From the NCBI GenBank assembly GCA_038142525.1, contig JAYQKE010000015.1, forward strand, positions 805,310-869,309: 64,000 nucleotides of DNA, in the 5' to 3' direction. This document shows, piece by piece, positions 39,141 to 49,560 of the stretch; position 1 is the first letter of the stretch; the number at the start of each line of letters is the position of its first letter. Both the position numbers and the translations under genes were made by a program. The stretch is from CAJQHK01 sp038142525. GTDB taxonomy: Bacteria; Pseudomonadota; Alphaproteobacteria; Rickettsiales; UBA1997. A model generated the notes under the pieces. The model saw only the letters and a list, made by a program, of their open reading frames with translations, made no database searches and was not told where the DNA came from.

Positions 39141-39458
39141 CTAATTAAATTTAATATTAGTTATTTTTAACTCTGTTTTAGTCTGACGATGACCATTTTT
39201 TCTTCTGGAATTTTGCCTCCTTCTCTTTTTAAAGACAATAACTTTTTTATCTTTATAGTTGCTAACAACTTCACCTTCAACAGTTCCGCCTTCAACAAAA
39301 GGACTGCCGAATAAAACTTCACCATCATCTTTTTGGATTAATAAAATATCAGTTAATTTTACTTTATCACCCTCGTTATAATCTAATTTTTCAACTTTTA
39401 TTGTATCATCTTTGGTAACCTTATATTGTTTACCTCCAGTTTTTAATATTGCAAACAT
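39141..39458 (-). CDS. rplU: Ribosomal protein L21
   Basis: The 105-residue protein starts MFAILKTGGKQYKVTKDDTI and ends with KKRRRQNSRRKNGHRQTKTE, the standard L21 pattern. It is first in the run rplU-rpmA-mraY-cimA. Confidence 0.97.
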   Translation of the reverse strand: MFAILKTGGKQYKVTKDDTIKVEKLDYNEGDKVKLTDILLIQKDDGEVLFGSPFVEGGTVEGEVVSNYKDKKVIVFKKRRRQNSRRKNGHRQTKTELKITNIKFN

Positions 39459-39775
39459 TGTTCAATAATATATTTATGATTAATATCACTTCTAAGTTCA
39501 TGATTTTAGAAATGCTATAAATTACCTACCTCTATATCAAGCTACTTCACTTATGCAAAGGTTTTTATCAGGCAAAAAGCAATAATAATTTTAAAAAAAC
39601 TCTTGTCAACTATTAATACCATTTCTCATCTTTAAAGTTAGAAATTGGCATAATGTTAAAACAATTGTGGCGGTAGAATGCTAATTACTAACTGTTTTAC
39701 AAAGATACTTGTTTTTTTTAGATCTATTTGATTAAATAATTTTGGCCATTTTATTTGAAAATTTAAAAAAAAGAC
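39459..39775. repeat. Intergenic region with two stem-loop repeats (copies d and e)
   Basis: No gene is seen in these 317 bases between the divergent rplU and fdx. Two repeats are. At about 39480-39520, TTCTAA and TTAGAA pair between ATATCAC and GCTATA flanks. At 39613-39655, TAATACCATTTCT pairs with AGAAATTGGCAT around ATCTTTAAAG, like the copy at 13991-14042. ATGCAAAGGT at 39554-39563 resembles an IS-A terminus and may be a relic. Promoters for both neighbours should be here. Confidence 0.5.
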
Positions 39776-40108
39776 ATGAGTGAAACTGTAAATATAAATT
39801 TTATTGATAAGGGTAAAGTTGTTAAACTTGATGTTCCCGTTGGAACTACGATCTTAGAAGCGGCACATAATAATGATGTTGATCTGGAGGGTGCCTGCGA
39901 GGGTTCTCTTGCTTGTTCAACCTGTCATGTTATTGTTGATGATGCTTATTTTAACAAATTATCTGAACCATCAGAAGATGAAGAAGATATGCTTGATTTA
40001 GCTTTTGGTTTGACAAAAACTTCAAGACTCGGTTGCCAAATTGTTTTAAATAAGGATCTGGACGGTATTACAGTTGAAATTCCAGATGAAACCAGAAATT
40101 TATCTTAG
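39776..40108 (+). CDS. fdx: 2Fe-2S ferredoxin, adrenodoxin type
   Basis: This 110-residue protein has the iron-sulfur ligands in CEGSLACSTCHVIV and in SRLGCQIVL, the four cysteines of the adrenodoxin/ISC ferredoxin group. Such ferredoxins supply electrons to iron-sulfur cluster assembly. The usual hscA/hscB neighbours are not present. The next gene follows after 2 bases. Confidence 0.94.
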   Translation: MSETVNINFIDKGKVVKLDVPVGTTILEAAHNNDVDLEGACEGSLACSTCHVIVDDAYFNKLSEPSEDEEDMLDLAFGLTKTSRLGCQIVLNKDLDGITVEIPDETRNLS

Positions 40109-40110
40109 AA

Positions 40111-41199
40111 ATGAAAATAAATTCAAGATCTAATAAAAAAACCTCCATTAAAAAGGATAATTTTTTTAAAAAAAATCTAAAATTAATAATAGCAATATCC
40201 TCAATTATTGTTATTTTTTCATCTTTTTGGATATATAAAATATCTATATTGAAATATTCTTTAAATTATCTTGAAGAAAATTTTGGCTTTGAAATAGAAA
40301 ATTATAATCATAAAATATCCATTAATCCAACTATAGAAATTGAAGAATTGTTTTTGAAGGATGTAGATTCTAGATATGAATTTAATATTTCCAACATTAC
40401 TATAGAAACCGGTTTATTTTCTAATAAAATCAATGTAGCAATTAAAGATGATATTGAGTTTAGGTCTGATAATCAATATTTTACATTTAAATTAGATCCA
40501 AAAACCAAAATTTTATTGGAATTGTCTGGAGAAGATTTTGAAAAGTTAAGTATTAAATCTCCAAATATCAGAATATTTAATATTGAAGAATTGATAAGCG
40601 AAATGAATGATGTAAATCTTTCATATCATAAGGAAGATGTTGCTGATAATGTCATATATCATACTGATTTTTCATCAAATAACCTGTCTAAATTTATATC
40701 AGATAAAATGATAGAATCTAAGATTATTGCAAAATATCATAATTCTTATAAAAAATCTGATGATGCATCACAATTCTCTCTAAGTGAACTTCAGATTGAT
40801 AAGTTTGAGGTTTCTAATCCTGAATTTTCTGTTGCTATTGATGGTAAATATAATGATGGCGCTTTTAATTTTCATGTAGAGTTATTTAACAAAATGTTTT
40901 TATTTGACTCTGTTGCAAAATCTATCGAGAAGGAGGCTGGTAAAATAATTGCTGGAGGAAATTCAGCTATTGGCAATGGTTTTGAAAATGAAGAAGATTT
41001 TATGATATATATAAATCAATATAAAATTAAATTTGTTAATATTTTGGATAAAATTGCTAAAAATAATCAATTAACAACTTCAGATAAGGATGTTTTTGAT
41101 ATAGTAAGTCATCCAACTAAAATATTTCAGATTAATGCTATAGATGGGAACAATGTTTTTAAAATGTTCCAGGAATCTTTTGCTGATGAATCAAAATAA
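40111..41199 (+). CDS. Hypothetical membrane-anchored protein, possibly DUF2125-like
   Basis: The protein has 362 residues. A lysine-rich N-terminus is followed by one membrane span (LIIAISSIIVIFSSFWIYKI) and a large non-cytoplasmic domain of alternating beta-like segments, such as ISNITIETGLFSNKINVAIK. The layout resembles alphaproteobacterial DUF2125 envelope proteins, but no motif confirms it. It lies 2 bases after fdx and its end overlaps the prmC start. Confidence 0.5.
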   Translation: MKINSRSNKKTSIKKDNFFKKNLKLIIAISSIIVIFSSFWIYKISILKYSLNYLEENFGFEIENYNHKISINPTIEIEELFLKDVDSRYEFNISNITIETGLFSNKINVAIKDDIEFRSDNQYFTFKLDPKTKILLELSGEDFEKLSIKSPNIRIFNIEELISEMNDVNLSYHKEDVADNVIYHTDFSSNNLSKFISDKMIESKIIAKYHNSYKKSDDASQFSLSELQIDKFEVSNPEFSVAIDGKYNDGAFNFHVELFNKMFLFDSVAKSIEKEAGKIIAGGNSAIGNGFENEEDFMIYINQYKIKFVNILDKIAKNNQLTTSDKDVFDIVSHPTKIFQINAIDGNNVFKMFQESFADESK

Positions 41200-42059
41200 T
41201 GATGATTCAGTATTTGTTTTAGGTAAAAATATTGAGAATCTATTTAATAATTCCAATATAAATTTAGCTAGAACTGAATCCATTATATTATTATCTTACT
41301 TTTTAAAATTATCTAAAGAAGATATTATTTTAAGGGGAAAAGATATTTATCCAGATCAGCGATCCATAGAAAATATTAATTTAGCAGTAAAAAGAAGGTT
41401 GAGAGGTGAGCCGATTTCTCATATTATAGGTAAAAGAGAATTTTACTCTATTGATTTTGATATCAGTTCCGATGCTTTAGATCCAAGGCCGGACTCAGAA
41501 ATTTTAGTTGAAGAAATTTTAGAATTGGTAAAAAATTTTGATGAATCAAAAACAATAAAAATTCTAGAATTGGGAGTTGGTTCAGGATGTTTAGTTTTAA
41601 CTCTTTTGAAAAATATTTCAAACTCTAGTGCTATTGCCGTTGATATTAATCAAAAATCAATAGAAATTGCTAAAAATAATGCCAAAAAACTAGATTTAGA
41701 AGAGAAAATTGAATTTATTAATTCTAATTGGTATGAGAATTTAGTAGAAGAAAAATTTGATATCATAATATCAAACCCTCCATATATTAAAACTGAGGAT
41801 ATTGCTTTTTTACAAAAAGAAGTGAAAGATTTTGAACCAATTATGCCTAGATGGAGGTGAAGATGGTTTTGATTGTTATAGAGAAATTGCTAAAAATATT
41901 AATAATTTTTTATCAAAAAAATCTTTCTTAATTTTAGAAATAGGTCAAAATATGGAGAAAGAAGTGAGTAAAATATTTCAAGATAAAAAACTGAAATTAA
42001 TAAAATCTGCCAAAGATTTAAATTCAATTATCCGATGTTTAATATTTGTCAAAGAATAA
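41186..42059 (+). pseudogene. prmC: Release-factor glutamine methyltransferase PrmC, frameshifted
   Basis: The start is ATG 41186 (MNQNNDDSVFVLG), overlapping the upstream gene by 14 bases. The N-terminal part has GEPISHIIGKREFYSIDF, then the SAM site LELGVGSGCLVL and the catalytic NPPY in IIISNPPYIKTED. After FEPIM near 41845 the frame shifts; the other frame goes on with LDGGEDGFDCYREIAKNI and the normal end. Comparison with the family (usual form ALDGG) suggests two bases were lost. PrmC methylates the GGQ glutamine of RF1 and RF2. Confidence 0.9.
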
Positions 42060-42886
42060 GTGAAATAAAATCTATAATTAATGATATAAAATCTCAGGGG
42101 AAAGCTATATCTCTAATTCCAACAATGGGTTCTTTACATGAAGGTCATTTAAAATTAATTGCAGAATCTAAGTTAAAATCAGATTTTATCATTGTTAGTA
42201 TTTTTATTAATTCAAAACAATTCAATCGAAAAGAAGATTATAATAAATATCCAAGAAATTTGGATGATGATTTAGAAAAATTAAAAAAAATAGGAGTTGA
42301 TGCGGTTTTTTCTCCTAATCATGACGAGATTTATCCAGAAGATAATTTAATATCAATTAATATTAAAAATATTGGTGAAATATTATGTGGTAAGGACAGA
42401 GTAGGGCATTTTAATGGCGTCTCCTTAATAATAGTTAAATTATTTTCGATTATCACTCCTGATTTAGCCTTTTTTGGTCTTAAGGATTTCCAGCAATTTT
42501 TTATTATTAAAAGATTAGTTAAAGAATTTAATGTTGATACCAAAATTATTGGGGTAGAAACTGTCAGAGAGAAATCTGGCTTAGCCTTTTCTTCTCGTAA
42601 TTTAAGATTGAGTAGGAATGGTAAAAAAATAGCTAGTAATATTTTTATTATTTTGAGTTTCATTAAAAATCAGATTTTACAAGATAATAAAATTAATATT
42701 GAAGAATTATTGCTTAAGGCATCTGATAAATTATTGTCAAAGGGTTTTGAAAAGATAGTTTATCTGGAAATCAGAGATGAAGAAAATCTAGAATTATATC
42801 AGAAATTTGATCCGAATAAAAAATATAGAATTTTTATTTCTGCCATAATTGAAGATGTAAGGTTAATTGATAATTATCCAATTTAG
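42035..42886 (+). CDS. panC: Pantoate-beta-alanine ligase
   Basis: The 283-residue protein shows the HIGH-like motif in LIPTMGSLHEGHLKLI, then VSIFINSKQFNRKEDY, YPRNLDDDLEKLK and FGLKDFQQFFIIKRLV. It also has the KMSKS-like segment in GLAFSSRNLRLS. It makes pantothenate for CoA. The start overlaps the prmC end by 25 bases. No panB or panD is in the window. Confidence 0.95.
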   Translation: MFNICQRISEIKSIINDIKSQGKAISLIPTMGSLHEGHLKLIAESKLKSDFIIVSIFINSKQFNRKEDYNKYPRNLDDDLEKLKKIGVDAVFSPNHDEIYPEDNLISINIKNIGEILCGKDRVGHFNGVSLIIVKLFSIITPDLAFFGLKDFQQFFIIKRLVKEFNVDTKIIGVETVREKSGLAFSSRNLRLSRNGKKIASNIFIILSFIKNQILQDNKINIEELLLKASDKLLSKGFEKIVYLEIRDEENLELYQKFDPNKKYRIFISAIIEDVRLIDNYPI

Positions 42887-42889
42887 GCC

Positions 42890-42935
42890 CAATATATTTA
42901 TCATTTTATAATAATTTTTTTAATGATAATTGGTT
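42890..42935. repeat. Intergenic stem-loop after panC
   Basis: An arm with TTTATCATT and an arm with AATGATAATTGG pair around a T-rich loop (ATAATTTTTTT). This resembles the repeats at 3633-3729 and 4401-4480 and may end panC transcription. Confidence 0.4.
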
Positions 42936-42956
42936 TTACTCTTGTAAAATAGCTAT

Positions 42957-42986
42957 TTGTTATTATATTCAATCTCATCATACAAT
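42957..42986 (+). promoter_or_regulatory. Candidate promoter of the hflK-hflC-degP-ppiD run
   Basis: TTGTTA at 42957-42962 and TACAAT at 42981-42986 are 18 bases apart, 33 bases before the hflK start. It is the best match to a sigma70 promoter in this gap, but one of the -35 bases differs from consensus. Confidence 0.45.
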
Positions 42987-43018
42987 ACTGTCAGTTTTAC
43001 AATATAAACATAATTTTT

Positions 43019-44146
43019 ATGAATTTTTCTAAATTAAGAAGCGATAATCCTTGGGGATCATATGATGATGGTAATAAAAAATCATCAAATGGTAAAAAAT
43101 CAAATGAGCCGAATGTAGAAGATCTACTCTCCCAATCTCAAGATTTTTTTAAAAAATTATTTGGTAATGGTGGCGGTAAAAAACCTCAAAATGAAAACCC
43201 CGTCTCAAAATCCTTATTTGGAATTATTATTTTAGTTATAATATCAATTTGGCTAGCATCTGGCATTTTTAAAATAAATCCTGATCAAAATGGTTTGGTT
43301 TTATTATTTGGTAAATATCATAAAATTGCTGAGCCAGGTCTTAATTATCATATTCCATATCCATTGGGAAGAGTAATTAAAAGAAGCGTTTCTAAGATTA
43401 ATACCGAGAAATTTGAAGCTTCTTCATCTGTTAGTCAAAATAGTCGTAATTCATTTTATTCTAATAGAAGATCTTATCGTGAAGTTGATACCTTAATGCT
43501 GACAGGTGATGAAAATATTGTTGATATTGATTTTGAAGTTCAGTGGCAAATTAGTAATATTAAAGATTTTGTCTTTAATTTAGAAGATCCAATTTTGGCC
43601 GTTAGAAAAGTTGCGGAAAGTGCTATGAGAGCTGTTATTGCTAAGACTCCAATTGTGAGTGCCCTTTCTGATGGTAAAAAGCAAATTGAATCTGCTGTAA
43701 AGACAAGATTGCAAGAGGTTTTGGATTCTTACGGTGCTGGCGTTAGTATTAACTTGGTGCGACTTAGAAGGGTTGATCCTCCAAGTGAGGTAATTGACTC
43801 TTTTCGTGATGTTCAAACTGCAAGAGCTGACAAGGAAAAAGAAATTAATAAAGCTGAAGCTTATAGTAACTCTATGATTCCAGATGCTCGTGGAAAGGCT
43901 GAAAAGAAAATTCAGGAAGCTGAAGCCTATAAGGCTGAAGTTATTGCAAATGCTGAAGGTCAGGCTAGTCGTTTTAATGCTGTTTATTATCAATATGCCA
44001 GGGCAAAAATTGTTACTAGAAAAAGAATATATCTTGAGACGATGGAAAAAATATATAAAAACATTAATAAAATTATTATTGATAAGGATGTTTCAAAATC
44101 AGGTATGATTCCTTTTTTACCAATTAATGAATTAAATAAAAAGTAA
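43019..44146 (+). CDS. hflK: FtsH modulator HflK
   Basis: The protein has 375 residues. A Gly/Asn-rich cytoplasmic N-terminus (NGGGKKPQNEN), a membrane span (LFGIIILVIISIWLASGIF) and an SPFH/band-7 domain with DQNGLVLLFGKYHKIAEPGL, LTGDENIVDIDFEVQW and RADKEKEINKAEAYSN are present. HflK and HflC form a periplasmic-facing cage around the FtsH protease. The stop overlaps the hflC start by one base. Confidence 0.95.
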   Translation: MNFSKLRSDNPWGSYDDGNKKSSNGKKSNEPNVEDLLSQSQDFFKKLFGNGGGKKPQNENPVSKSLFGIIILVIISIWLASGIFKINPDQNGLVLLFGKYHKIAEPGLNYHIPYPLGRVIKRSVSKINTEKFEASSSVSQNSRNSFYSNRRSYREVDTLMLTGDENIVDIDFEVQWQISNIKDFVFNLEDPILAVRKVAESAMRAVIAKTPIVSALSDGKKQIESAVKTRLQEVLDSYGAGVSINLVRLRRVDPPSEVIDSFRDVQTARADKEKEINKAEAYSNSMIPDARGKAEKKIQEAEAYKAEVIANAEGQASRFNAVYYQYARAKIVTRKRIYLETMEKIYKNINKIIIDKDVSKSGMIPFLPINELNKK

Positions 44147-44997
44147 TGAAGAATTTACATAAATATACTATATTTTTAGTAATTGCATTTTTTGTAATTA
44201 TTAATTCTGTTTTTATTTTAGATCAAAGACAATCGGCAATAATTTTGCAATTTGGTGAAGAAAAAAGAACCATAAAAGAACCTGGCTTGCAATTTAAAAT
44301 ACCTTTTATTCAAAATGTAGTAATTTTTGAAAAAAGAATATTGGATTTAGCTATTGATGAGCAAGAGGTAATTGCTTTTGACCAAAAAAGACTAATCATC
44401 GACGCTTTTACTAAATATAAAATAACTGATCCTTTGCAATTTTATATTACCGTACAAAATAAAAATAACGCTGAAAAAAGATTGGGTGCAATTTTTGATT
44501 CTTCCCTTCGTCAAATTATTGGTGAATTTCCGTTAAATGACCTTCTTTCTGATAAAAGATCTGTTATTATGTCTAAAATTAAGGATATTTTGGCTGAGGA
44601 AAGTAAAACTTTTGGTATTGAAATTATTGACGTTAGGATTGTAAGGGGTAATTTGCCAAAAGAAAATTCAGACGCAATTTATAGAAGAATGCAGACTGAT
44701 AGGGAAAAAGAAGCAAGAGAAATTAGAGCAGAGGGCTTTGAAAAAGCGACTAGAATTAAGGCTAAGGCTGATAAAGAGGTGGTGGTTATTTTATCTGAAG
44801 CAGATAAAAAATCTAATATTTTAAAAGGTCAAGGTGAGGCAATTTCTAATAAGATTTTTGCCAGAGCTTTTTCTAAAGATCCAGAGTTTTTTGATTTTTA
44901 TCGTTCGATGAAATCTTATGAAGAGGCTGTCCAGCCTGATAATAGTTCTGTTATTATTTCACCCGATAATGAATTTTTTAAATATTTTTCTAAATAA
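44146..44997 (+). CDS. hflC: FtsH modulator HflC
   Basis: The protein has 283 residues: an N-terminal membrane span (IFLVIAFFVIINSVFIL), SPFH domain (DQRQSAIILQFGEEKRTIKE, then GLQFKIPFIQNVVIFEKRIL) and a long charged helix (RRMQTDREKEAREIRAEGFE). It is the partner of HflK. degP follows after 7 bases, the order hflK-hflC-degP found in many alphaproteobacteria. Confidence 0.95.
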   Translation: MKNLHKYTIFLVIAFFVIINSVFILDQRQSAIILQFGEEKRTIKEPGLQFKIPFIQNVVIFEKRILDLAIDEQEVIAFDQKRLIIDAFTKYKITDPLQFYITVQNKNNAEKRLGAIFDSSLRQIIGEFPLNDLLSDKRSVIMSKIKDILAEESKTFGIEIIDVRIVRGNLPKENSDAIYRRMQTDREKEAREIRAEGFEKATRIKAKADKEVVVILSEADKKSNILKGQGEAISNKIFARAFSKDPEFFDFYRSMKSYEEAVQPDNSSVIISPDNEFFKYFSK

Positions 44998-45004
44998 TTA
45001 AATT

Positions 45005-46454
45005 ATGAAAAGATTACTACCACTAATATTTATTTTATTATTTTCTAACAATATTATAGCTGACAATGATTCTATTGCCGTAAAATCTCAATCAGAAAAA
45101 ACAACCATTGCTAAATCAAATCTAGTTGATTTTTCAGGAATTGTTCCAAATTTATTGCCAACCGTAGTTAATGTATCCACCACAAAAAAAATTGTTAGTA
45201 AATCTTCAGGAGATGTTGAAGAATTATTAAAATCATTACCTGAAGATTCAATATTTGGTGATTTAAGGGATTTGCTTGAAAAAAGGGAGTATCAAACAAA
45301 AGAATCCTATTCGTCTGGTTCAGGATTTGTTATATCGGATGATGGATATATCGTAACTAATCAGCATGTTGTTGATGGCGCTGACGAGATTACAGTTTCT
45401 TTTCAAAGTGGTGAAAAAATAAAAGCTCGTTTAGTTGGTGTAGATAAAAAAACCGATATTGCTCTTTTGAAAATTAATATTAAAAGAAAGTTAAAATTTG
45501 CTGAATTTGGAAATTCAGATAAAATTAAGATAGGTCAGTGGATAGTGGCTGTAGGTAATCCATTTGGTCTTGGGGGTTCAGTTTCTGCTGGTATAATTTC
45601 TGCTAGAGGTCGAGATATTAATGCAGGTCAAATTAATGATTTTATTCAGACCGATCTTTGCAATTAATAAGGGTAATTCAGGTGGTCCTTTATTTAATAC
45701 AGATGGTAAAGTAGTTGGTATTGCAACTGCTATCTATTCTCCTTCTGGTGGTAATATTGGAATTGGTTTTGCTACACCTTCAAATATTGCTAATGATATT
45801 GTTCAAGAGTTAAAAAAGGATGGTAAAATTAAACGAGGATATTTGGGTGTTTCTGTTCAAGAGGTAACAAAAGAAATTGCTGAATCAATTAATATAAAAG
45901 ATGCTTCCGGTGCAATGGTTATTAAGGTTTTTGAAGATAGTCCAGCAGATAAGGGGAAAATTTTGCCTGGTGATATTATTACTAAATTTAATGGTAAAAA
46001 AATTACCAAAATGAAGGAATTGCCATCAGTAGTTGCTAAAACAAAAATTGGTAAAAAAGTTAAGGTTGAAATTATTAGGGGTGGTGATAAGAAGGTTTTG
46101 AAAGTAAGAATAGAGGAGTTGGATTCTGGAGAGAAGAAGAAAAAAGATCTTAAATCTAAATCCAATATTTTTGGTATGGGTTTGAAGAAAATTGATGATG
46201 ATGTTAGAAAGAAATATAAAATAAGTGAATCTATATCAGGTTTATTAGTTACTGATATTAAAAATAATTCTATTGCTGGATCTAAAGGTGTTAAACCAGG
46301 AGATATATTATTATCTGCTAATCAAATTAGATTGAAGTCTATCAAGACATTAGAAAAAATTATTATAAAATCTAAGAAAAGAAAAGGAGGTGGAATATTT
46401 ATGATTATCAAAAGAGGGGATGATAATTTTGCCATAATTCTTCCTTTAAAATAA
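45005..46454 (+). pseudogene. degP: Periplasmic serine protease DegP/HtrA, frameshifted at the active site
   Basis: Signal peptide (LLPLIFILLFSNNIIA), then the protease domain with His in VTNQHVVDGAD and Asp in KKTDIALLKI. The frame then stops after FIQTDLCN at 45667. The next frame continues with AINKGNSGGPLFN, which holds the catalytic Ser, and two PDZ domains (GYLGVSVQEV, then KPGDILLSANQI) to 46454. One extra base in GAT CTT TGC A near 45655 explains it; the same bases occur at a shift in glpX. Joined, the protein has about 482 residues, normal for DegP. Confidence 0.93.
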
Positions 46455-46461
46455 ATTTGAT

Positions 46462-48340
46462 ATGGAAAAATTCCGCAATTTAACAAATAATATATTTTTT
46501 AAAATATTCTTATCATTTGTTGGTCTAAGTTTTATAACTTTTGGTATTAGCGATTTGGTCTTTGAAAGTAATAACTCTTGGGTTGCAAAGGTTAATGGAG
46601 CAAAAATAAGTCAAATCAATTTTGCAAGAGAATTAGAAAATAAAAAATCTGATTTATATAGTAAAAATCCTACCCCAGAGCTTTTAGAATATGTTAATTC
46701 TGATAATTTTCGTAATATTATTTTACAAAGAGTCGTATCAGAAGAGATTTTGAAGAATCTAATATCAGAGATGGATTTAGATTTAAATAGTGATCTGGCC
46801 ATTAAGCAAATATTAGATCAGGAAGAATTTAAAGATCCAGATGGTAGTTTTAATAAATTAAAATTTCAGTCATTTTTAAGAATTAATAATCTTAATAGTG
46901 ACAAATATCTTGATGAATTAAATTTTAAAATTGCATCTAATATTATATTTTCTGCCTTAGATATTCAAAATAATAAAATTGACCCAAATTTATTAATAAA
47001 GAAATATCAATTTCAAAATCAAGATAGGGAAATATCATTATTGAGAATTTATCAGTCAAATGTAAAAAATTATCCAAAAATTACGGTTCCAGATTTAAAA
47101 AATTTTTATGAAAATAATAAAAATAAATATAAGTCTGATGAGCTAAGAAAAATTTCTTTTATTTCTATTCCCAAAGATTCTTTAATTTCTGATATAGTAG
47201 TTTCAAAGGAAGAAATATTATTAGAATATAAAAATAATAGTAAGAAATATCTGATCCCAGAAAAGAGAAAATTATACAATATGTTTGTTACTGACCTCTC
47301 TGAAGCAGAGAGTTTTTTAAATAGAATTGATCAAACTAAAGATATAAAATCTCAATTTAAAAAAATTGCTAAAGAATCTTTTGATAAGGAAGAAAGTGAG
47401 ATTTTAATAAATGTATCGAAAAAACAATTACCAAATAAGATTTCAAATAATGTTTTTCAGCTTAGAGTAAATGAGGTTAGTGATGTTTTGCAAAGTGATT
47501 ATGGTTATCATATCGTATATTTACATAAAATTACCCCTGAAGATAAGCGACCTATTAAAGATGTTGAAAAACAGATTAAAAATAAGTTATTTAAAGTAAA
47601 GTCTGATAAAATTATCAAAGAAAAAATCTCATTTTTAGAAGATGAAATTATGATTTTAGATAATATATCCGATTTTAAGAAGCAATTTCCTTTTTCTAAA
47701 GTAGATAATCTTCCTTTAATGAATATAAATTTGCTTAGTGATAAGGGGAAAAAAATTAAAAATAATCAACTACAAAATATCATAGAAGATATATTCTTTT
47801 TAGATGAAAATCAGTTTTCAGAAGTAATTTCTGATGATAAAAATTATTATTTGGCCTTTGTCTCTAAAATTATTGATGAAAGGCAAAAGACATTTGAAGA
47901 AGCAAAAAATCAAATTAGAAGAGAGTTGTTAGTAATTAAAAAACAAGAGGCATTATCTAAATTAGCACAAAAAATTGCTACTGAAATTAAAAAAATCCAG
48001 AAAATATTCATAAAATTGCTAAAAAATATAAGATTAAAATTAGTAAAAACATTAATTTAAAGAGAGAAAATAAAATTTATCCGAAAAAATTTCTTTCAGA
48101 AGTTTTTTTCTCTGAAAAAAAAATGAAGTTTCTAATGCAATAAAAACATCTGATGCATATTTTATCGCACAATTAAATGATATTATTTTACCAAAAAAAG
48201 ATAAGATTAATCAGGACAAGTTAGACAAATTAGAATTGGAATATCGTGATGATATTTATTCAGAAATTTGGTTAAAATTGGAAGGTTATTTACAAAATAA
48301 ATATCAAGTTGAAGTAAAATCTATCTCTTCAGAATTTTGA
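46462..48340 (+). pseudogene. ppiD: PpiD/SurA-like peptidyl-prolyl isomerase, frameshifted near the end
   Basis: An N-terminal membrane anchor (FFKIFLSFVGLSFITFGISD) is followed by a SurA_N-like chaperone region (WVAKVNGAKISQINFARELE) and a parvulin domain around residues 240-370 (NEVSDVLQSDYGYHIVYLHK). The frame ends at 48060, but from an A7 run near 47990 another frame runs on through NIHKIAKKYKIKISKN and SDAYFIAQLNDIILPKK to TGA at 48338-48340, making about 625 residues, the family size. It helps outer-membrane proteins leave the translocon. Confidence 0.85.
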
Positions 48341-48351
48341 TGCATATATAG

Positions 48352-49545
48352 ATGAAAAAAACAGCTAGAGAATCAACTAAAATCATTCATTCTTATCGCA
48401 ATCCTTCGGAGCAATCTGGTGTTGTAAATACCCCTCTTTACCAGAGTTCAACTATTATTTTTGATAAATATCAAGATTTATTAGATAAAGAATCAGAAAA
48501 TAACAACGCCAATATCGCCAAATTAAAATATGGCAGATATGGTAGTAAAACTAATTTTACTCTAGAAAATTCTTTGGCTGATATTGAGGGTGGTTATGGT
48601 GCTATAGTTACTTCCTGCGGTATGTCAGCTATTTCAACTGCCATATTATCTTATATTGAAGGAGGAGATCATATTCTTGTTTCTGATAATTGTTACTATC
48701 CAATTCGTCATATTGCTAGTAATTTTTTAAGTAAATTTGGGGTTTCGGTTACTTATTTTGATCCAGATATTGGCTCTGATATTAAAAAATTAATTCAAAA
48801 AAATACTAAATTAATATTTTTAGAAAGTCCTGGTTCTTTAACTTTTGAAATTTCTGATGTTAAAGCCATTACTGAAGTTACTAAAAAATATAATATCAAA
48901 TCAATTTTAGATAATTCATGGTCTAGCGGTATTTATTACAAGTCTTTTGAAAATAATATTGATATTTCCATTATTGCAGCTACTAAATATATTAATGGTC
49001 ATTCTGATGTGATGATTGGTGCTATAATAGCAAAATCTCAGGAAGATTATAATAAAATTCATGAAACTTATCGTACCATTGGAACGGCTGTGTCACCATT
49101 TTCTGCTTATTTAACTCTTCGTGGCATAAGAACTATGAAAGTTAGACTGAAAGAATCCCAAAAATCCGCTACTCAAATTGCCAATTGGTTAGAAAAAAGA
49201 CCCGAGATTTCAGAGGTTTTTTATCCCGTTCTTCAATCTAATAAATATCATGAAATTTGGAAAAGAGATTTTTCTGGCGCCCCTGGTTTATTTACAATTC
49301 AGCTTGATAAAAAATATTCTGTAGAGCAATTATCAAAATTTTATGATAATTTAGATTATTTTGGTATGGGTTATTCTTGGGGAGGGTATGAATCTTTAAT
49401 TTTACCTTTTAATTTAGCAGGTGCTAGGTCGGTTACCGCTAATAAATATGAAGATAAGTCGCTTGCTAGGATAAATATTGGTCTTGAAGATATTGAGGAT
49501 CTAAAAGAAGATTTGGAGGAAGGTTTGAAGAGATTGTCTGACTAA
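48352..49545 (+). CDS. metC: Cystathionine beta-lyase
   Basis: This is a 397-residue PLP enzyme of the trans-sulfuration family. The PLP lysine is in AATKYINGHSDVMIG, the cofactor-phosphate segment in TSCGMSAISTAIL, and ILDNSWSSGIYYKS is the Asp region. The stretch YGRYGSKTNFTLENSLADIE and the C-terminal GMGYSWGGYESLI match MetC. It cleaves cystathionine to homocysteine in methionine synthesis. Related lyases share the fold, so the exact substrate is likely, not certain. Confidence 0.88.
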   Translation: MKKTARESTKIIHSYRNPSEQSGVVNTPLYQSSTIIFDKYQDLLDKESENNNANIAKLKYGRYGSKTNFTLENSLADIEGGYGAIVTSCGMSAISTAILSYIEGGDHILVSDNCYYPIRHIASNFLSKFGVSVTYFDPDIGSDIKKLIQKNTKLIFLESPGSLTFEISDVKAITEVTKKYNIKSILDNSWSSGIYYKSFENNIDISIIAATKYINGHSDVMIGAIIAKSQEDYNKIHETYRTIGTAVSPFSAYLTLRGIRTMKVRLKESQKSATQIANWLEKRPEISEVFYPVLQSNKYHEIWKRDFSGAPGLFTIQLDKKYSVEQLSKFYDNLDYFGMGYSWGGYESLILPFNLAGARSVTANKYEDKSLARINIGLEDIEDLKEDLEEGLKRLSD

Positions 49546-49560
49546 TTTAATATTTAATTA

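Noticed and set aside
39459..39775. tRNA or small RNA in the rplU-fdx gap
   Set aside because: No cloverleaf or known RNA motif is seen; only AT-rich hairpins.
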